DNA of 64,000 nt. Origin: Xenopus tropicalis (taxonomy: Eukaryota; Chordata; Amphibia; Anura; Pipidae). Positions 22,694 to 34,095 of the stretch are shown here, in pieces. Position numbers and translations under genes: made by a program. The DNA lies in the NCBI RefSeq assembly GCF_000004195.4, contig NC_030680.2, positions 147,873,045 through 147,937,044 on the forward strand, written 5' to 3'. Numbering within the stretch: position 1 is the stretch's first letter; every line of letters begins with the position of its first letter. The notes beneath the pieces were generated by a model. It was not told where the DNA came from, did no database searches, and was given only the letters and a program-made list of their open reading frames with translations.

Positions 22694-23584
22694 CCAGCAC
22701 AATCACAGTAATGCCCAGACACAAGTGCTTAGGGAATGAGCACTAAGGGGGCAAATTTGTGCTCTAGCACCTGCATCCGGGGCCTTTGTATATAACCCCC
22801 AGTAAGTTATTTTCTAACCTATATGCAGAATTCTATTTTGTTTCTTTTCAATTTTTGAAAATAGAAATTTGTTATTCCCTTTTCAGTGTGGCAGACGACA
22901 GAAACAGTGATCAGAAATCAGTTTTCTTCCAGTCGAAACATTTCCCACAATGCATCGTGTCCTCTCCTTCGCAGTTAGCCATTGAGCTTGCAAGGCATTA
23001 TGGGAGATGTAGTGCAGGCTGAAGACAGCTGACTGCTGATACAGTTCTGACATTAGAGATGCACTTCTGACACTTCTGACAGCCCTGGTGTGGCGGGCGT
23101 AGGGTAAAAAAAATCCCTTTAATTCATATATAATAGTTGCTTTCTGCCTCTCATTATGTAAAATCGGTTTTTAGCTCCCCTTTAATGTGAAATAGTTAAA
23201 AGATTTCTAATAATGTTTTCTTCCCTTTAACTGTTGCCCCAATGTAACCCCAAAAATATTCTGTGCAACCTACAGGGGGCTATATTGGAGCCTCCTGTCA
23301 TTTAAAGGTGAAGTTGACTTTCAATTTGCTACTTCAAGTCTGTTTGCCATTGGACATTTTTTTTTACAGAGCTCCATTTCGAGTTGCACTCTATACATTG
23401 TCAGGTGCAAATCTTTGCCCCTCTGAAACTAGGAACAAACCTATGCAAGGTGCGCTGTGGGCAAAAAACTTGGTACTTTGCACCTTTCCCTGTTTAGTAA
23501 ATGAGCCTTTATTTCTCTATGGGACAGTAAGTGCGTGCACTATTTCTATAGAATGTATTATACTCACAGTCACATGTATTATAT
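22694..23584. other. Dispersed repeat remnants; no gene seen
   Basis: CCCACAATGCATCGTGTCC and GCATTATGGGAGATGTAGTGC (22930-23015) are typical of an abundant frog repeat and include a ZNF143-like string. The repeat seems to end at CTCCCCTTTAATG (23185). The remainder is unassigned. Confidence 0.4.
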
Positions 23585-23657
23585 ATAGAGGGGCTGCTGT
23601 AAGATGTCATAGACAGTCTCTGTTTATTGGGCTGGGGGGCTGTTTGTGCCTCTGTAC

Positions 23658-24300
23658 AGGTATGGGACCTGTTATCCAGAATGCTCGGGACCTGGGGTTT
23701 TCTGGATAAGGGATCTTTCCATAATTTGGATCTCCATAACTTAGGTCTGCTAAAAATCATTTAAATATTGAATAAACCCAATAGGACTGTTCTGCCCCCA
23801 ATAAGGGGTAATTATATCTTAGTTGGGATCAAGTACAGGTACTGTTTTATTATTACAGAGAAAAGGGAATCATTTAACCATTAAATAAACCCAATAGGGC
23901 TGTTCTGCCCCCAATAAGGGGTAATTATATCTTAGTTGGGATCAAGTACAGGTACTGTTTTATTATTACAGAGAAAAGGGAATCATTTAACCATTAAATA
24001 AACCCAATAGGGCTGTTCTGCCCCCAATAAGGGGTAATTATATCTTAGTTGGGATCAAGTACAGGTACTGTTTTATTATTACAGAGAAAAGGGAATCATT
24101 TAACCATTAAATAAACCCAATAGGGCTGTTCTGCCCCAATAAGGGGTAATTATATCTTAGTTGGGATCAAGTACAGGTACTGTTTTATTATTACAGAGAA
24201 AAAGGAAATCATTTTTAAAAACTAGAATTATTTACTTATAATGGAGTCTATGAGAGATGGCCTTTCCGTAATTTGGAACTTTCTGGATAATGGGTTTCCG
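23658..24300 (+). mobile_element. MITE with 112-bp minisatellite, copy 2 (GTAC TSD)
   Basis: The left end AGGTATGGGACCTGTTATCC and the right end CTGGATAATGGGTTTCCG bracket about four 112-bp units. GTAC flanks both sides (23654-23657, 24301-24304). The flanks match the uninterrupted sequence at 19690-19735, so both filled and empty sites are visible in this window. Confidence 0.85.
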
Positions 24301-24304
24301 GTAC

Positions 24305-25238
24305 TTGAAATGCTAGGGCCTATTTTGAATCCCAGTCTGGGGCTGCTGGCTGTAACACTCATAGAACCCTTTCCTGCTGAACCATTTGCTTGTTAGCTGT
24401 ATAATGATTATAAAGAGCTGAGTAGCTACTGTATTGTATGAAGAAACCACTATAACGCTCAGAGTAGCGTTTCTGCTTGTTATCTGCTTGTTAGAGATGA
24501 TAATGCTCATAATAACTCTGGCGGATGTACATTACGGTACTGATACCCCCGATAGTGGTTCTGATGCCCTCAGACACAAGCGCCGGTGCTGTAAGTTATT
24601 CCCACTCAGCACAGTACTTCCAGTGGGATCACAGGTTCACTGATGTTTATACCATTTATAAAGCTCCAAAACCTGCTAGGTACATGTGCGCGCCTGTATA
24701 TAAAATATAAATATATATATTTCTGTATGGAAAATAATAAAGTAACTGATTCAGTGCTAAGCACAGTGGCACAGGGGTACAGGCACTGTCATCAGTGGCA
24801 CCAAGCTATGGCGTCCTGCAGCTATTTCTGGATGGCGTTTCAGGTCCAAGTGGCATCTCTTCTGGCTGAGCTCACTACTGGGTACCTGAGCAGCCTTTCT
24901 TTCCTTTGTTTATACTGCCCGGTGGCATCTCTTTGGGTAACAAAATACAACTAAGGGTGGGGGGAGTGAGTTTAATGAATTCTTATGGGAGGGGAAAGCA
25001 AGAGATGGGAGAGAGAAGAGAGCTGTGCAGACTCTGGCCCCGGGAATGAAGGATATTTCTGAGAGAGGAAGACTGATACTGAAGAACATGTTTACACAAA
25101 AGAAGACAAGAAATTCTGTGTTTCTTTTGTTAGAGGACTCAGTGCAGTGTTTCTGTGAGTGCTTATGGCTGTATTTACATAGACCTTTCTGATAAGTTTT
25201 TACCTTTCCTTCTCCTTTAAAGGAACTTTTAAAGATCA
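24305..25238. other. No gene seen
   Basis: Unassigned sequence with CTGCTTGTTATCTGCTTGTTAG near 24470 and TATA runs near 24700. Frames up to 113 codons have no domain. Confidence 0.4.
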
Positions 25239-25286
25239 ACAACACTAGCAACTATCTAGTAGAATTAAGTCTAAAACAACTGGACT

Positions 25287-25339
25287 TTTCGGAGTTTTTC
25301 TTGAAAACGTTTCACCACTCATCCGAGTGGCTTCTTCAG
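25287..25339 (-). ncRNA. Hammerhead-like motif, left arm
   Basis: Mirror copy of the right-arm motif. On the minus strand it reads CTGAAGA (25339-25333), a hairpin CCACTC-GGAT-GAGTGG, then GAAAC. The downstream arm differs slightly (AAACTCCG versus AAACTCAG), so the two copies have begun to diverge. Confidence 0.55.
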
Positions 25340-25957
25340 TTCAAATGACTGGTACGGAATTCCCCGGTATTTAAACCCTTGATGGTAGTAGAGTCACAGA
25401 CATCCAATCACAATGGTTCTATTGAACTTGTTCAGTTAGGTGTTAGCTGAAACTGACAGGTGTAAGAAGGTATGATCCAATCACAATGGTACCAAGATTC
25501 TCATTGATGAAGGGGTTAATCCTTCAAAGTACATGACTGGAAGTGTGAACTGTTGTGAAACTGCCGGGGTAAGGATGTCAACGCGCCATTGTATGTTGGT
25601 GACAAGCGGTGTCTCAGGCCCCCTCCTCTGTTCAGGGATGGTTTTTCCAGGTTGGCATAAATGGAACAGAGGAGGGGGCCTGAGACACCGCTTGTCACCA
25701 ACATACAATGGCGCGTTGACATCCTTACCCCGGCAGTTTCACAACAGTTCACACTTCCAGTCATGTACTTTGAAGGATTAACCCCTTCATCAATGAGAAT
25801 CTTGGTACCATTGTGATTGGATCATACCTTCTTACACCTGTCAGTTTCAGCTAACACCTAACTGAACAAGTTCAATAGAACCATTGTGATTGGATGTCTG
25901 TGACTCTACTACCATCAAGAGTTTAAATACCGGGGAATTCCCTACCAGTCATTTGAA

Positions 25958-26010
25958 CTGAAGAAGCCACTCGGATGAGTGGTGAAACGTTTTCAAGAAA
26001 AACTCAGAAA
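25958..26010 (+). ncRNA. Hammerhead-like motif, right arm
   Basis: CTGAAGA at 25958-25964 matches the conserved CUGANGA box exactly. A six-pair stem CCACTC/GAGTGG with a GGAT loop follows, then GAAAC at 25984-25988 and a stem III candidate GTTTTC...AAAAAC followed by CTC. Two unpaired bases at the foot of stem II and a bulged C in stem III depart from the ideal fold, so activity is uncertain. Confidence 0.6.
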
Positions 26011-26097
26011 AGTCCAGTTGTTTTAGACTTAATTCTACTAGATACTGTATATCATGACCTGGATGAATGAGAATCTTCATAGACAACACTAGCAACT

Positions 26098-27100
26098 GTT
26101 TCTTGTTCAGATTTTTGTCTGTGGCATCTTCTACTTTCCCTCCTACTACATATCCCTAATTCTCTAATGGGACGGGCCTGAATCACATCACAGCTATGCT
26201 CACACACAGGGGTTGTTCCCCTTTACAACATTCCCCAATCTAACAGGTCACATTAATAGAACAGTCTGTGCCACATACATAGTTAATAAAACTGTGCAGC
26301 TGAAGAGATATTCCCCTCAGAATCCTCCCTCTGCTGATCCCTCACTTCTGCACAGGCCCTGGGGGGGGGGGGTCAGTGACCCCTATAAACACTACAGTTA
26401 CTTTTTTACTTCCTTATATGATGTCACACATAGTACTGGCAGCAGGCTTAACTCCTATTGGCTGTGTCTCCTGTCAGTCTGACGCTGCTTCCTGTGCCTG
26501 TGCCAGAGAGCTGCAAATCTAATATAACAGTATGTTAGTGATATGCTGAGTCTGTTTGCCTGTGTCGTTGCCAGGGAGACATTAACCAATGAGCTTTCAT
26601 TTTCTTGAGAAACCAATGAACTGGTCCAATAGGAAAGAAGTAAGGGCAAAGCCTGGGAGGGATGATGTAAGCATATAGGTTTGGACTGACGCGTTAAACT
26701 TATTTGCGCTCAGGGGAGGACAACGGGTGGGGGCCCCTGCAGGGGGGGGTTAGGGAGTCTCTGCAGGGGGTTAGGGGGTGCAGCCTGCAGCCCCCAGTGC
26801 GACCCTGTAAGCATACAGGAAGTACTCAGTGTGTCAGGTTCAATATAGGCCCCTCCCATCCCTTCGGGAAACTGATCAGAGAGACAGAAGGACTAATTTA
26901 TCAGGTATAAAAAGTAGCTTTTACTGTGGCCTTTCTACTTTTTTTATGACCCAATTTGGACCATTTTTTGGGGTCCCCTTGCTGGGTGTTGCTGGCTGGC
27001 GTGACAGCCCCCCGATCCCCCCACAGACTCCTGAGTGATTCCCTAGACCTCTAGTCTCCGGGTGGGTACAAGTGCCATTTATATAATGGGGAGGGTGACG
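26098..27100. other. No gene seen; small repeat fragments
   Basis: Contains a T2-like GGGGTCAGTGACCCC at about 26367-26384 and G runs near 26735. Nothing coding is convincing. Confidence 0.4.
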
Positions 27101-27104
27101 TCAC

Positions 27105-27400
27105 ACTTATAGTTTTTAAATTATTTGCCATCTCTTCTGCCTCTTTCCAGCTTTCAACTGGGGGTCACTGACCCCGGCAGCCAAAAAATGATTTTATTTA
27201 GTCCTTATCTTTCTATTCAGGCCCTCTCCTGTTCATATTCCAGTCTCTAATTCAAATCAATGCCTGGTTGCTAGGGCAATTTGGACCCTAGCAACCAGAT
27301 AGCTGCTGAAATCCCAAACTGGGGAGCTTCTACGTAAAGAGCTAAATCATTCAAATATCATAGATAAAAAATAATAAAAAAAAATAAATGAAAATATATA
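27105..27400. mobile_element. T2-type MITE fragment
   Basis: TTTCAACTGGGGGTCACTG, ACCCCGGCAGCC and CCTGGTTGCTAGGG...CCCTAGCAACCAG occur in family order. The ends have decayed. Confidence 0.75.
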
Positions 27401-27908
27401 TGTGTCCTACCGTCTAAGCTCTTGTTTAACTACAAAGCCCTACTTATCAGTCAGAAGCAGAGGGCACTGTATCACTTTCCTTCCTCCGGCCCATGAAGTC
27501 CTTCTGTCAGTGTTGTGCATACATGGAGGGCCCCTCTATTAAATAAAGAGCAATTGATGATCCCCCGCAGAGCTCTAATAACTGCGTTCTGCCGCCAATG
27601 ATACAGAGCGGATATTTACAATTATTTCCAGATTATACTAAATCATACACGGCATGAGCGGAATTGCCCACATGGGGCGGGATACGAAGTGTAAGGAGTG
27701 GGAATCCCACTGAGAGATTTATAATTAGTGCTTTATCTGCTGCCGAGCTGTACGTCGCTCACTGGTTAAACTAAAGGGGAACTAAACCCAAAAACTGGTT
27801 TTGTTTATTGCATAATTAAAGCAAAAAAGTAATTCTCAAGCACTTTCCAAAATACATAATTTCCAAAATGTTTGATGGTTTAATATTTTTCATAAATGGA
27901 ATTGCTGA
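27401..27908. other. Possible conserved noncoding block, then MITE end
   Basis: 27540-27770 is unique-looking with AATTATTTCCAG, TACTAAATCATACACG and GATTTATAATTAGTGC. From 27773, TAAAGGGGAACTAAACCC is a T2-type MITE end. The regulatory suggestion is weak. Confidence 0.25.
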
Positions 27909-27960
27909 TTAAGGGGTATTTCACCTTTCAATTAACTTTAGTATTATGTACAGGGGCGGG

Positions 27961-28250
27961 CAGGGTCGGACTGGGGGATGCAGGGCCCACCGGGGCTTCT
28001 GCCTCAGGGGCCCCTGCACCCCCCTATGGCCCCAGCTGCCTTCTTCACCCCCCCTGCAGCGGCACCCAACACCCTCCATCTCCCTCCCCCGAACGCTCCT
28101 AAAAGAAACCTACCTGAGGCGCGTCGGGGGAGGGAGATGGTGGAACGTGGGAGCGCCTTAGGGGGGATCGGATCTGGGCTGTGGGTGCTAACTAGGGCTG
28201 GGGCCCACCGGGATCTTTTCCTGGTACCCCGGCGGCCCAGTCCGATGCTG
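27961..28250. mobile_element. hAT-like MITE (CAGGGTCGGACTGG)
   Basis: Ends CAGGGTCGGACTGGGGG and GGCCCAGTCCGATGCTG, flanked by GGGGCGGG (27953-27960) and GGGGTGGG (28251-28258), seven of eight matching. The interior has CCCTCCCCCGAACGC and GCGTCGGGGGAGGGAG arms. Frames of 70-100 codons are GC-rich artefacts. Confidence 0.75.
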
Positions 28251-28476
28251 GGGGTGGGCCAAGCCAACCAGGAGCCCTAGGCAATCTGATCGGCCACCTC
28301 GCCCCCCCAAGTGTGTGCCGTTAAGGGGGGCCATTGCTCCTGCCATGCAATGACAAGTGGTGGGGGCAATGACAAGTGAGTGCAGATTAAGGGTAGGCAG
28401 GAGAGGTACCCCCCCCCCATCATTGCCTCCTAGGCAAGTGCCTCTTCGGCCTATCCCTAGTTCTGATCATGTAGAC

Positions 28477-28661
28477 ACGGGGTCCCCAACTGTTTTTAAC
28501 TATTTACCCATTCATTCAAATGTAAAAAGAGCAACAAGCATTAAAAAAGTTCCTGGGGTGCCAAAAAAAAGGCTCCGATTGGCCATTGGTGGCCCCTATA
28601 TGGACTGGCAGACTACAGGAGGTTTTTATGTTACCCCTGAGCCACTGGTTGGGGATCACTG
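28477..28661. mobile_element. hAT-like MITE (GGTCCCCA family), nested
   Basis: Ends ACGGGGTCCCCAACTG and GGTTGGGGATCACTG, with an exact 8-bp duplication ATGTAGAC (28469-28476, 28662-28669). The duplicated target is itself T2-MITE sequence. A longer relative is at 5217-5469. Confidence 0.85.
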
Positions 28662-28950
28662 ATGTAGACATTGCTATTCTGAGAGAATTTTAAATTGGCA
28701 AATTGGGTTTTTCAGTTATTTAGCTTTTTGTTTAGCAGCATTCCAGTTTGGTATTTCAGCAGCAATCTGGTTGCTGTGGTCTTATTACCCTAGCAACCAG
28801 GCAGTGGTTTGAACAAGAGATGGCAATATGAATAGGAGAAGGGCTGCATAGGAAGATAAGTAATAAAAAATAACAATAACAATAAAATTGTAGCCTCACA
28901 AAGCCGGGATTAGTGAAAATGAATAATAAAAAATAATTTCAAAGTTGCAG

Positions 28951-29905
28951 GGAAAGTGTATTGGTAATTGGAAATGTTCCTTTGGGTGAGGTTGCCCTAA
29001 TCATGGGGGGGAGCCAATATGTTTCCAGACTAATTACTTTATGGTTATGGCAAGTTTAATAATCAGCATGTAATATCCAAGGTACAGTTTATGAAAAGTC
29101 TCATTATCCTCCCACGTGAAGCAGCGAAAAACAAATTTCTTTTCAACTCTTATTGGAAACAGAACAAAACTCTTTATAAAACTCCTAATTGTTAAACCGT
29201 GAAATAGGAAATTCAACCAAAACTGACCAATGTTCTAAATGTCACTATGATCATTGCACCAATTATCCCTGTACTGGCCAATAGAGGGCGCCCTGCCCTA
29301 GACTTTTTTTTCTTTTTTAGAGCCTACTTTTAAATAAGAATTAGGGGCCAATTTGAAAGCATTTGGATTTAGAGCCTTTACACCGCTACCTCCGTGTCGC
29401 ACAGAGCGCAGTATTTTTAGCAAATTGCCTAGCAACCTGCATTCACACATATAATTTCATCTGCAATTGTACCAGCACCTCGCTCTGCCCGGCCATTATC
29501 CCCCAATGGCTTGATTGCTGCATGGCTGCACAGGAACAGGATGAGAGTATTTATTGTGTATATTATATATATATACCCTGCTCCTGGGTAGGACTGGAGC
29601 TTATTATATATTTTTGTATTCCCCCGTGCCCAGTGTATCATTCTGTACTGTGTAATACAAGCAGCCCAATATGGGAATATTTTCTTTATTAAATGTCTTG
29701 TTATTATAAAAAACTTTTGCCCAAAATGGATGCAAATCAGCCCTGCACTGATGCTGGGGGTCCCACAGTGGGTGGGGTACCCATGGGTTACCAGCAAGAA
29801 AAGTGGGTACCCTGGGAGTAGGATTTTCAGATGCAGGTATAGATGCGGGTCTTATCCATATTTCTTATCTTAGGTTATATTACCTATATTATCTATATTT
29901 TACTC
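28951..29905. other. No gene seen
   Basis: AT-rich unassigned sequence. 109- and 122-codon overlapping frames at 29363-29797 lack domains. Confidence 0.4.
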
Positions 29906-29913
29906 CTTGCAGA

Positions 29914-30050
29914 CAGGGTTGGCCTGGGCCAGACACTAGGTAAAAACCCAGGGGGCCCCGCCAACCCAGAACCAAATCCCTGCTGGGCCCGTGGGTCCCC
30001 CTCTCCTAATGTGCCTAGGTATGGGCCCTGCACCCCCCATTCCAACCCTG
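29914..30050. mobile_element. hAT-like MITE, short
   Basis: Ends CAGGGTTGGCCTGGGCC and CCCATTCCAACCCTG, flanked by CTTGCAGA and GTTGCAGA (seven of eight). It belongs to the same CAGGGTNGG family as 27961 and 47443. Confidence 0.7.
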
Positions 30051-30205
30051 GTTGCAGATAAGGCAGGTTGGGTCTAAAAAATTGGTTTAGTGCAGGACTC
30101 TGTCGGGGGGGTGTAGCCTGCAAATCCTGGTGGGCCCCGGCCCATATCCGATCCCCCCAGGGCGCTCCCACAATCCACAGTCTCCCTCCCTCGACGCGTC
30201 GAAGG

Positions 30206-30417
30206 TTAAGGTCGATCCCTTGGACCGATTCGGGCATCTTATCGGCCCATGTAGGGGCAGAAACGAGGGGCCTGCCCAGGTTAGAAAATTCAGTCAGATC
30301 GGGGACCGCATCGGCCCCAGGGCCAAACGATTGAATTACACCCTCCCCGATATCGCTCACCCGTAGATGGGGATATCGGGTGAAAATCCGCTCACTTGGC
30401 GATCTCGCCAACCTTAA
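30206..30417. mobile_element. Harbinger-like MITE inside hAT-like debris
   Basis: Bounded by TTAAGGTCGATCCC and GCCAACCTTAA. Inner blocks GACCGATTCGGGCATC and GGATATCGGGTGAAAATCC match the 12215/15495 family. Flanking CGACGCGTCGAAGG and TTGGAGGGTGTTGG join across the site as CAGGGTCGG-family interior, so the host is a decayed hAT-like MITE. Confidence 0.6.
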
Positions 30418-30480
30418 ATTGGAGGGTGTTGGGGGCCTACAGTGGGGGCATTGGGGGGTGCAGGGGCCCCTGAGGCAGAA

Positions 30481-31505
30481 GCCCATTGCCTTTATCAGCT
30501 CAGTCGCTCTTCTCTGTACTTTCTCTATTTCATTACTGCCCCCCCTTATATATTTATATATAGTGACCCCCCCCCCCCCCTTAACTGCCCCTTCCCCAGT
30601 GTAACCAATCCCAACTGGGCCAGCCTTTCCCCATAACTGAGCCCATTCCCTTTATCAGCTCAGTCGCTCTTCTCTGTACTTTCTCTATTTCATTACTGCC
30701 CCCCCTTATATATTTATATATAGTGACCCCCCCCCCTTAACTGCCCCTTCCCCAGTGTAACCAATCCCAACTGGGCCAGCCTTTCCCCATAACTGAGCCC
30801 ATTCCCTTTATCAGCTTAGTCGCTCTTCTCTGTACTTTCTCTATTTCATTACTGCCCCCCCTTATATATTTATATATAGTGACCCCCCCTTAACTGCCCC
30901 TTCCCCAGTGTAACCAATCCCAACTGGGCCAGCCTTTCCCCATAACTGAGCCCATTCCCTTTATCAGCTTAGTCGCTCTTCTCTGTACTTTCTCTATTTC
31001 ATTACTGCCCCCCCTTATATATTTATATATAGTGACCCCCCCTTAACTGCCCCTTCCCCAGTGTAACCAATCCCAACTGGGCCAGCCTTTCCCCATAACT
31101 GAGCCCATTCCCTTTATCAGCTTAATCGCTCTTCTCTGTACTTTCTCTATTTCATTACTGCCCCCCCTTATATATTTATATATAGTGACCCCCCTTAACT
31201 GCCCCTTCCCCAGTGTAACCAATCCCAACTGGGCCAGCCTTTCCCCATAACTGAGCCCATTCCCTTTATCAGCTTAGTCGCTCTTCCCTGTACTTTCTCT
31301 ATTTCATTACTGCCCCCCCTTATATATTTATATATAGTGACCCCCCCTTAACTGCCCCTTCCCCAGTGTAACCAATCCCAACTGGGCCAGCCTTTCCCCA
31401 TAACTGAGCCCATTCCCTTTATCAGCTTAGTCGCTCTTCCCTGTACTTTCTCTATTTCATTACTGCCCCCCCTTATATATTTATATATATAGTGATCCTA
31501 CCCCC
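30481..31505. repeat. ~157-bp minisatellite
   Basis: About 6.5 units of 152-160 bp with TTTATCAGCTCAGTCGCTC, CTTATATATTTATATATAG and CCAGTGTAACCAATCCC. Unit length varies mainly at a C run (5-13 Cs). Confidence 0.95.
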
Positions 31506-32518
31506 CCCCCTTAACTTCCCTTTATTAATTTACTTGCCCTTTTCTGTACTCTTTCTTGTGCCCTGGAGAATTGTCGTTTCTTTTTATTTTTAATTACATT
31601 GGCCCAGAAGTCTTTATACTGATTTACCATTTTCTTGTCGTTTATTTGTTATTTTCTCTATTTACAAATAAAATATTTACAAATGAAATAATAGAAAGTG
31701 CAGCCTTGGCCCTTTGTCATTTTCTAGCTGAATAAGCTTAGTGTCCCGGGCTCGGGCCCCTGCAAGCCTCCCCGCACAGGTAACCTGATCAGTAATGAGA
31801 TCTCAAGTCTGTGCTTGGGCGGCTTCTGCTGATGGGACGAGGGGTGCGGGGAGTTGCAATATTTCTGACACCCACAGACGTTTTCTCTGCTGCATAAAAG
31901 GTTTATATTTAATAGAGAATTACAGTTTCAGGCTGAGGCAATTGACACTCTCAGAACTGCAATGAAATAATAAGATTTTCATTTCTTTTAAGACCTTTCT
32001 GAAATCTGATAAGTGAATATTCTCTGTTCTGGGTAATGAAACAGGTAACATAACCTCCTTGTGCTCCAGAAAACATATTCTGCGCACCTCGGCATAAACA
32101 GCTAGGGTTTCATCCCCTGAAAGGGGAAAGTAGGTGCGAGAAACCGCCACGAAAAGAAGCGGATTATAGCGGGGGTTATTCAAAAAGAAAAACAAATAAG
32201 GGAAAATAAGTGTTGTGGGGTTTATACAAGAAACCACAATAACATAAGATTGTTTTTCATTATTTTCCAAGTATCTTTCTATTCAGATCCTCTCCTTTTT
32301 ACCATCCATTGCCTGGTTGCTATGGTAAGCGTGACCCTGGCAACCAGAAAATTCCAAACAGGAGAGCTGCGCAGGAAATAAAAACATTGACCTTAGGTTG
32401 TCTTTAAAATATCATCATCAAGATAAAACAGTCCTCCCCCCCAGAGACCCTAGAGATTGAGATAAAGGGTATAGCATATTGTGTATGCTGCACTGCCTAG
32501 GAGTAGGCTTACCACCTT
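31506..32518. other. No convincing gene; unique-looking sequence
   Basis: A 116-codon minus-strand frame (31920-32270) is the longest non-repeat frame here. It has a hydrophobic stretch but no recognised domain and no splice context, so I do not call it a gene. 32263-32370 is a T2-MITE fragment (GCCTGGTTGCTATGG...CCTGGCAACCAG). Confidence 0.35.
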
Positions 32519-32523
32519 ACTCC

Positions 32524-32978
32524 TTTAGGGGTTGTTCACCTTTGAGTTAACTTTTAGTATGGTGTAGAGAGTAATATTCTGAGACAATTTGCGATTGGTC
32601 TTCATTTTTTATTATCTGTAGTTTTTTTAGTTATTTCATATTTAATTCAGGAGCTCTCCAGTTTGGAGTTTCAGCAGCTTTTTGGTTGCTAGGGTCCAAG
32701 TTACCTTAGCAACCAGGGAGTGGTTTGGATGAGAGACTGGTATATGAATAGGAGAGGGGCTGAATAAAAAAGAAAGTTACAAAAAGTAACAATAACAATA
32801 AAACTGGAGCCTCACAGAGCAATAGGGTTTGGTTGCCGGGGTCAGTGACCCCCATTTGAAAGCTGCAAAGAGTTAGTAGAAGAAGGCAAATAACTCAAAA
32901 ACTATAAGGAATAAATAATGAAGACCAATTGAAATGTTGCTTAGAATTGGCCATTCTATAACCTACTGAAAGTTATAT
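32524..32978. mobile_element. T2-type MITE, nearly complete
   Basis: Starts TTTAGGGGTTGTTCACCTTT, contains GGTTGCTAGGG...CTTAGCAACC and GGGGTCAGTGACCCCC, and ends near ATAACCTACTGAAAGTT. The terminal TTAA pair has decayed. Confidence 0.8.
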
Positions 32979-32989
32979 TATATCAAATC

Positions 32990-33128
32990 TGTATTCTGCA
33001 TGGCTACTTAGCAAGTAATTCAGATGCATTCTGCAGACTGAACTGATATATAGGCTGCCATGTTGCATGCATCTAAATTAATTGCTAATTAGCCATGCAG
33101 ATTCAATTTGTGGGGGGAGGTAGCGACC
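32990..33128. mobile_element. Palindromic MITE, relative of 22518
   Basis: CTGCATGGCTACTTAGC...GCTAATTAGCCATGCAG arms and a GGGAGGTAGCGACCC right end match the 22518-22693 family. The left terminus has decayed. Confidence 0.6.
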
Positions 33129-33789
33129 CTATATAGCTGCCATATTGTTTCCATTAGAATATAGGCACTGAGTGATTATAGTGGGCACAGAACATCCCTT
33201 CATTTCATGTACATACGGTATAGTATCGTATATTCAGTATATCACTTAATGGCCACTAGAGGTGCTATTGTTGCTTTCTCTAATGAAACTGTATTCTACC
33301 ACGGGGAGCAACTGTGACTTGGAAAATCCACAATGTGAGTAAGAACTACAGCAGGTTTAGCCACGAGTTGTAATTCCTTAGGCTTGTGCTAATGTATTTG
33401 GTGGCTAGCAGGGAATTGTGGGACTTGTGGCCCTAGCACGTAGCTCTCATTAGAGGTTCTGGTAAATAATGGTCCTGTGCCGAGCAGTCTGTAAACGCTG
33501 GCTCAGTGCTTTGTGGGAAAATCTATAGAATCTGTGTTTTATGTCGAGCGATTAAATTCTTAAATAGATGGCGGTGCTTTTATTTGGCAAATCTCATTAT
33601 GAAGTGCATTAAAGGCAACTAGGGGGGATAATTAGATGAAAGCTAATTGGTAAATAGCAGGGCGCTATCAGAGTTTGCTGTTCCATATCGATGTACCTTT
33701 CTATGTACTGTAAGTGTATAATAGCGCCTACATGGGGGGGCATTTTAATTTGGGGTTTCCTGTTTGGCCACATGGGAACTGAGCCTTGA
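33129..33789. other. Unassigned; weak regulatory-like block
   Basis: 33480-33740 is unique-looking with GATGAAAGCTAATTGG and AGCGATTAAATTC. Nothing coding is visible. Confidence 0.3.
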
Positions 33790-33945
33790 GTTCCCACCTC
33801 ACCCCTTTAATACCGGCCACATATTGAATCCACATCCTGTGTGGCTAATTAGCAGTTGCTTTAGATGCAGGCTGCAGACCGAACTGATTTATGTGCAGCC
33901 ATGCAGAATGTGGATTCTATATGTGGTCGGTATTAAAGGGACCGA
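33790..33945. mobile_element. Palindromic MITE, relative of 22518
   Basis: CACCTCACCCCTTTAATACCG and CGGTATTAAAGGG are inverted ends. CACATATTGAATCCACATCC and GTGGATTCTATATGTGG are inverted within. Confidence 0.65.
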
Positions 33946-34095
33946 TTCCGATCGATTTAACCTGCCCAATCGATATCTGGCCGATTTCAGGCCAGATATC
34001 GGTCAGGCAGGCGAGTCGTTGTTTCCCCTACACGGGCCAATAAACTGCCGAATCAGTCCAAGGGACCATATCGGCAGATACAATCGGCCTGTGTA
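33946..34095. mobile_element. Fragment of GGGGACCT MITE family
   Basis: ATCGATATCTGGCCGATTTC, GCCAGATATCGGTC and CTGCCGAATCAGTCC match the interior of the elements at 12215 and 15495. Ends are missing. Confidence 0.6.

Larger units (their letters stand above)
25254..26082 (+). mobile_element. Foldback Penelope-like retroelement insertion
   Basis: A pair of 381-bp arms (25253-25633 and 25664-26044) are reverse complements with few mismatches, separated by 30 bp. A 38-bp tail (to CTTCATAG, 26082) follows the right arm only. ACAACACTAGCAACT occurs on both sides (25239-25253, 26083-26097), a 15-bp target duplication. This fits a 5'-truncated element inserted together with an inverted partial copy. 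Each arm carries a hammerhead-like motif. No intact reverse transcriptase is present. The Penelope assignment is inference. Confidence 0.7.
27909..28950. mobile_element. T2-type MITE split by several insertions
   Basis: Left end TTAAGGGGTATTTCACC at 27909. The family sequence resumes after 28661 at ATGTAGACATTGCTATTCTG and continues through TCTGGTTGCTGTGG and CCCTAGCAACCAGG. The interval holds at least two hAT-like elements plus older debris, so this is a stratified nest. Confidence 0.7.

Noticed and set aside
25481..25781. Identical 82-codon frames on both strands
   Set aside because: They are the two mirror arms of the foldback element, not a duplicated gene.
31920..32270. 116-codon minus-strand frame
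   Set aside because: Outside arrays, but no recognisable domain, acceptor/donor or homology I can name. Kept only as a note.
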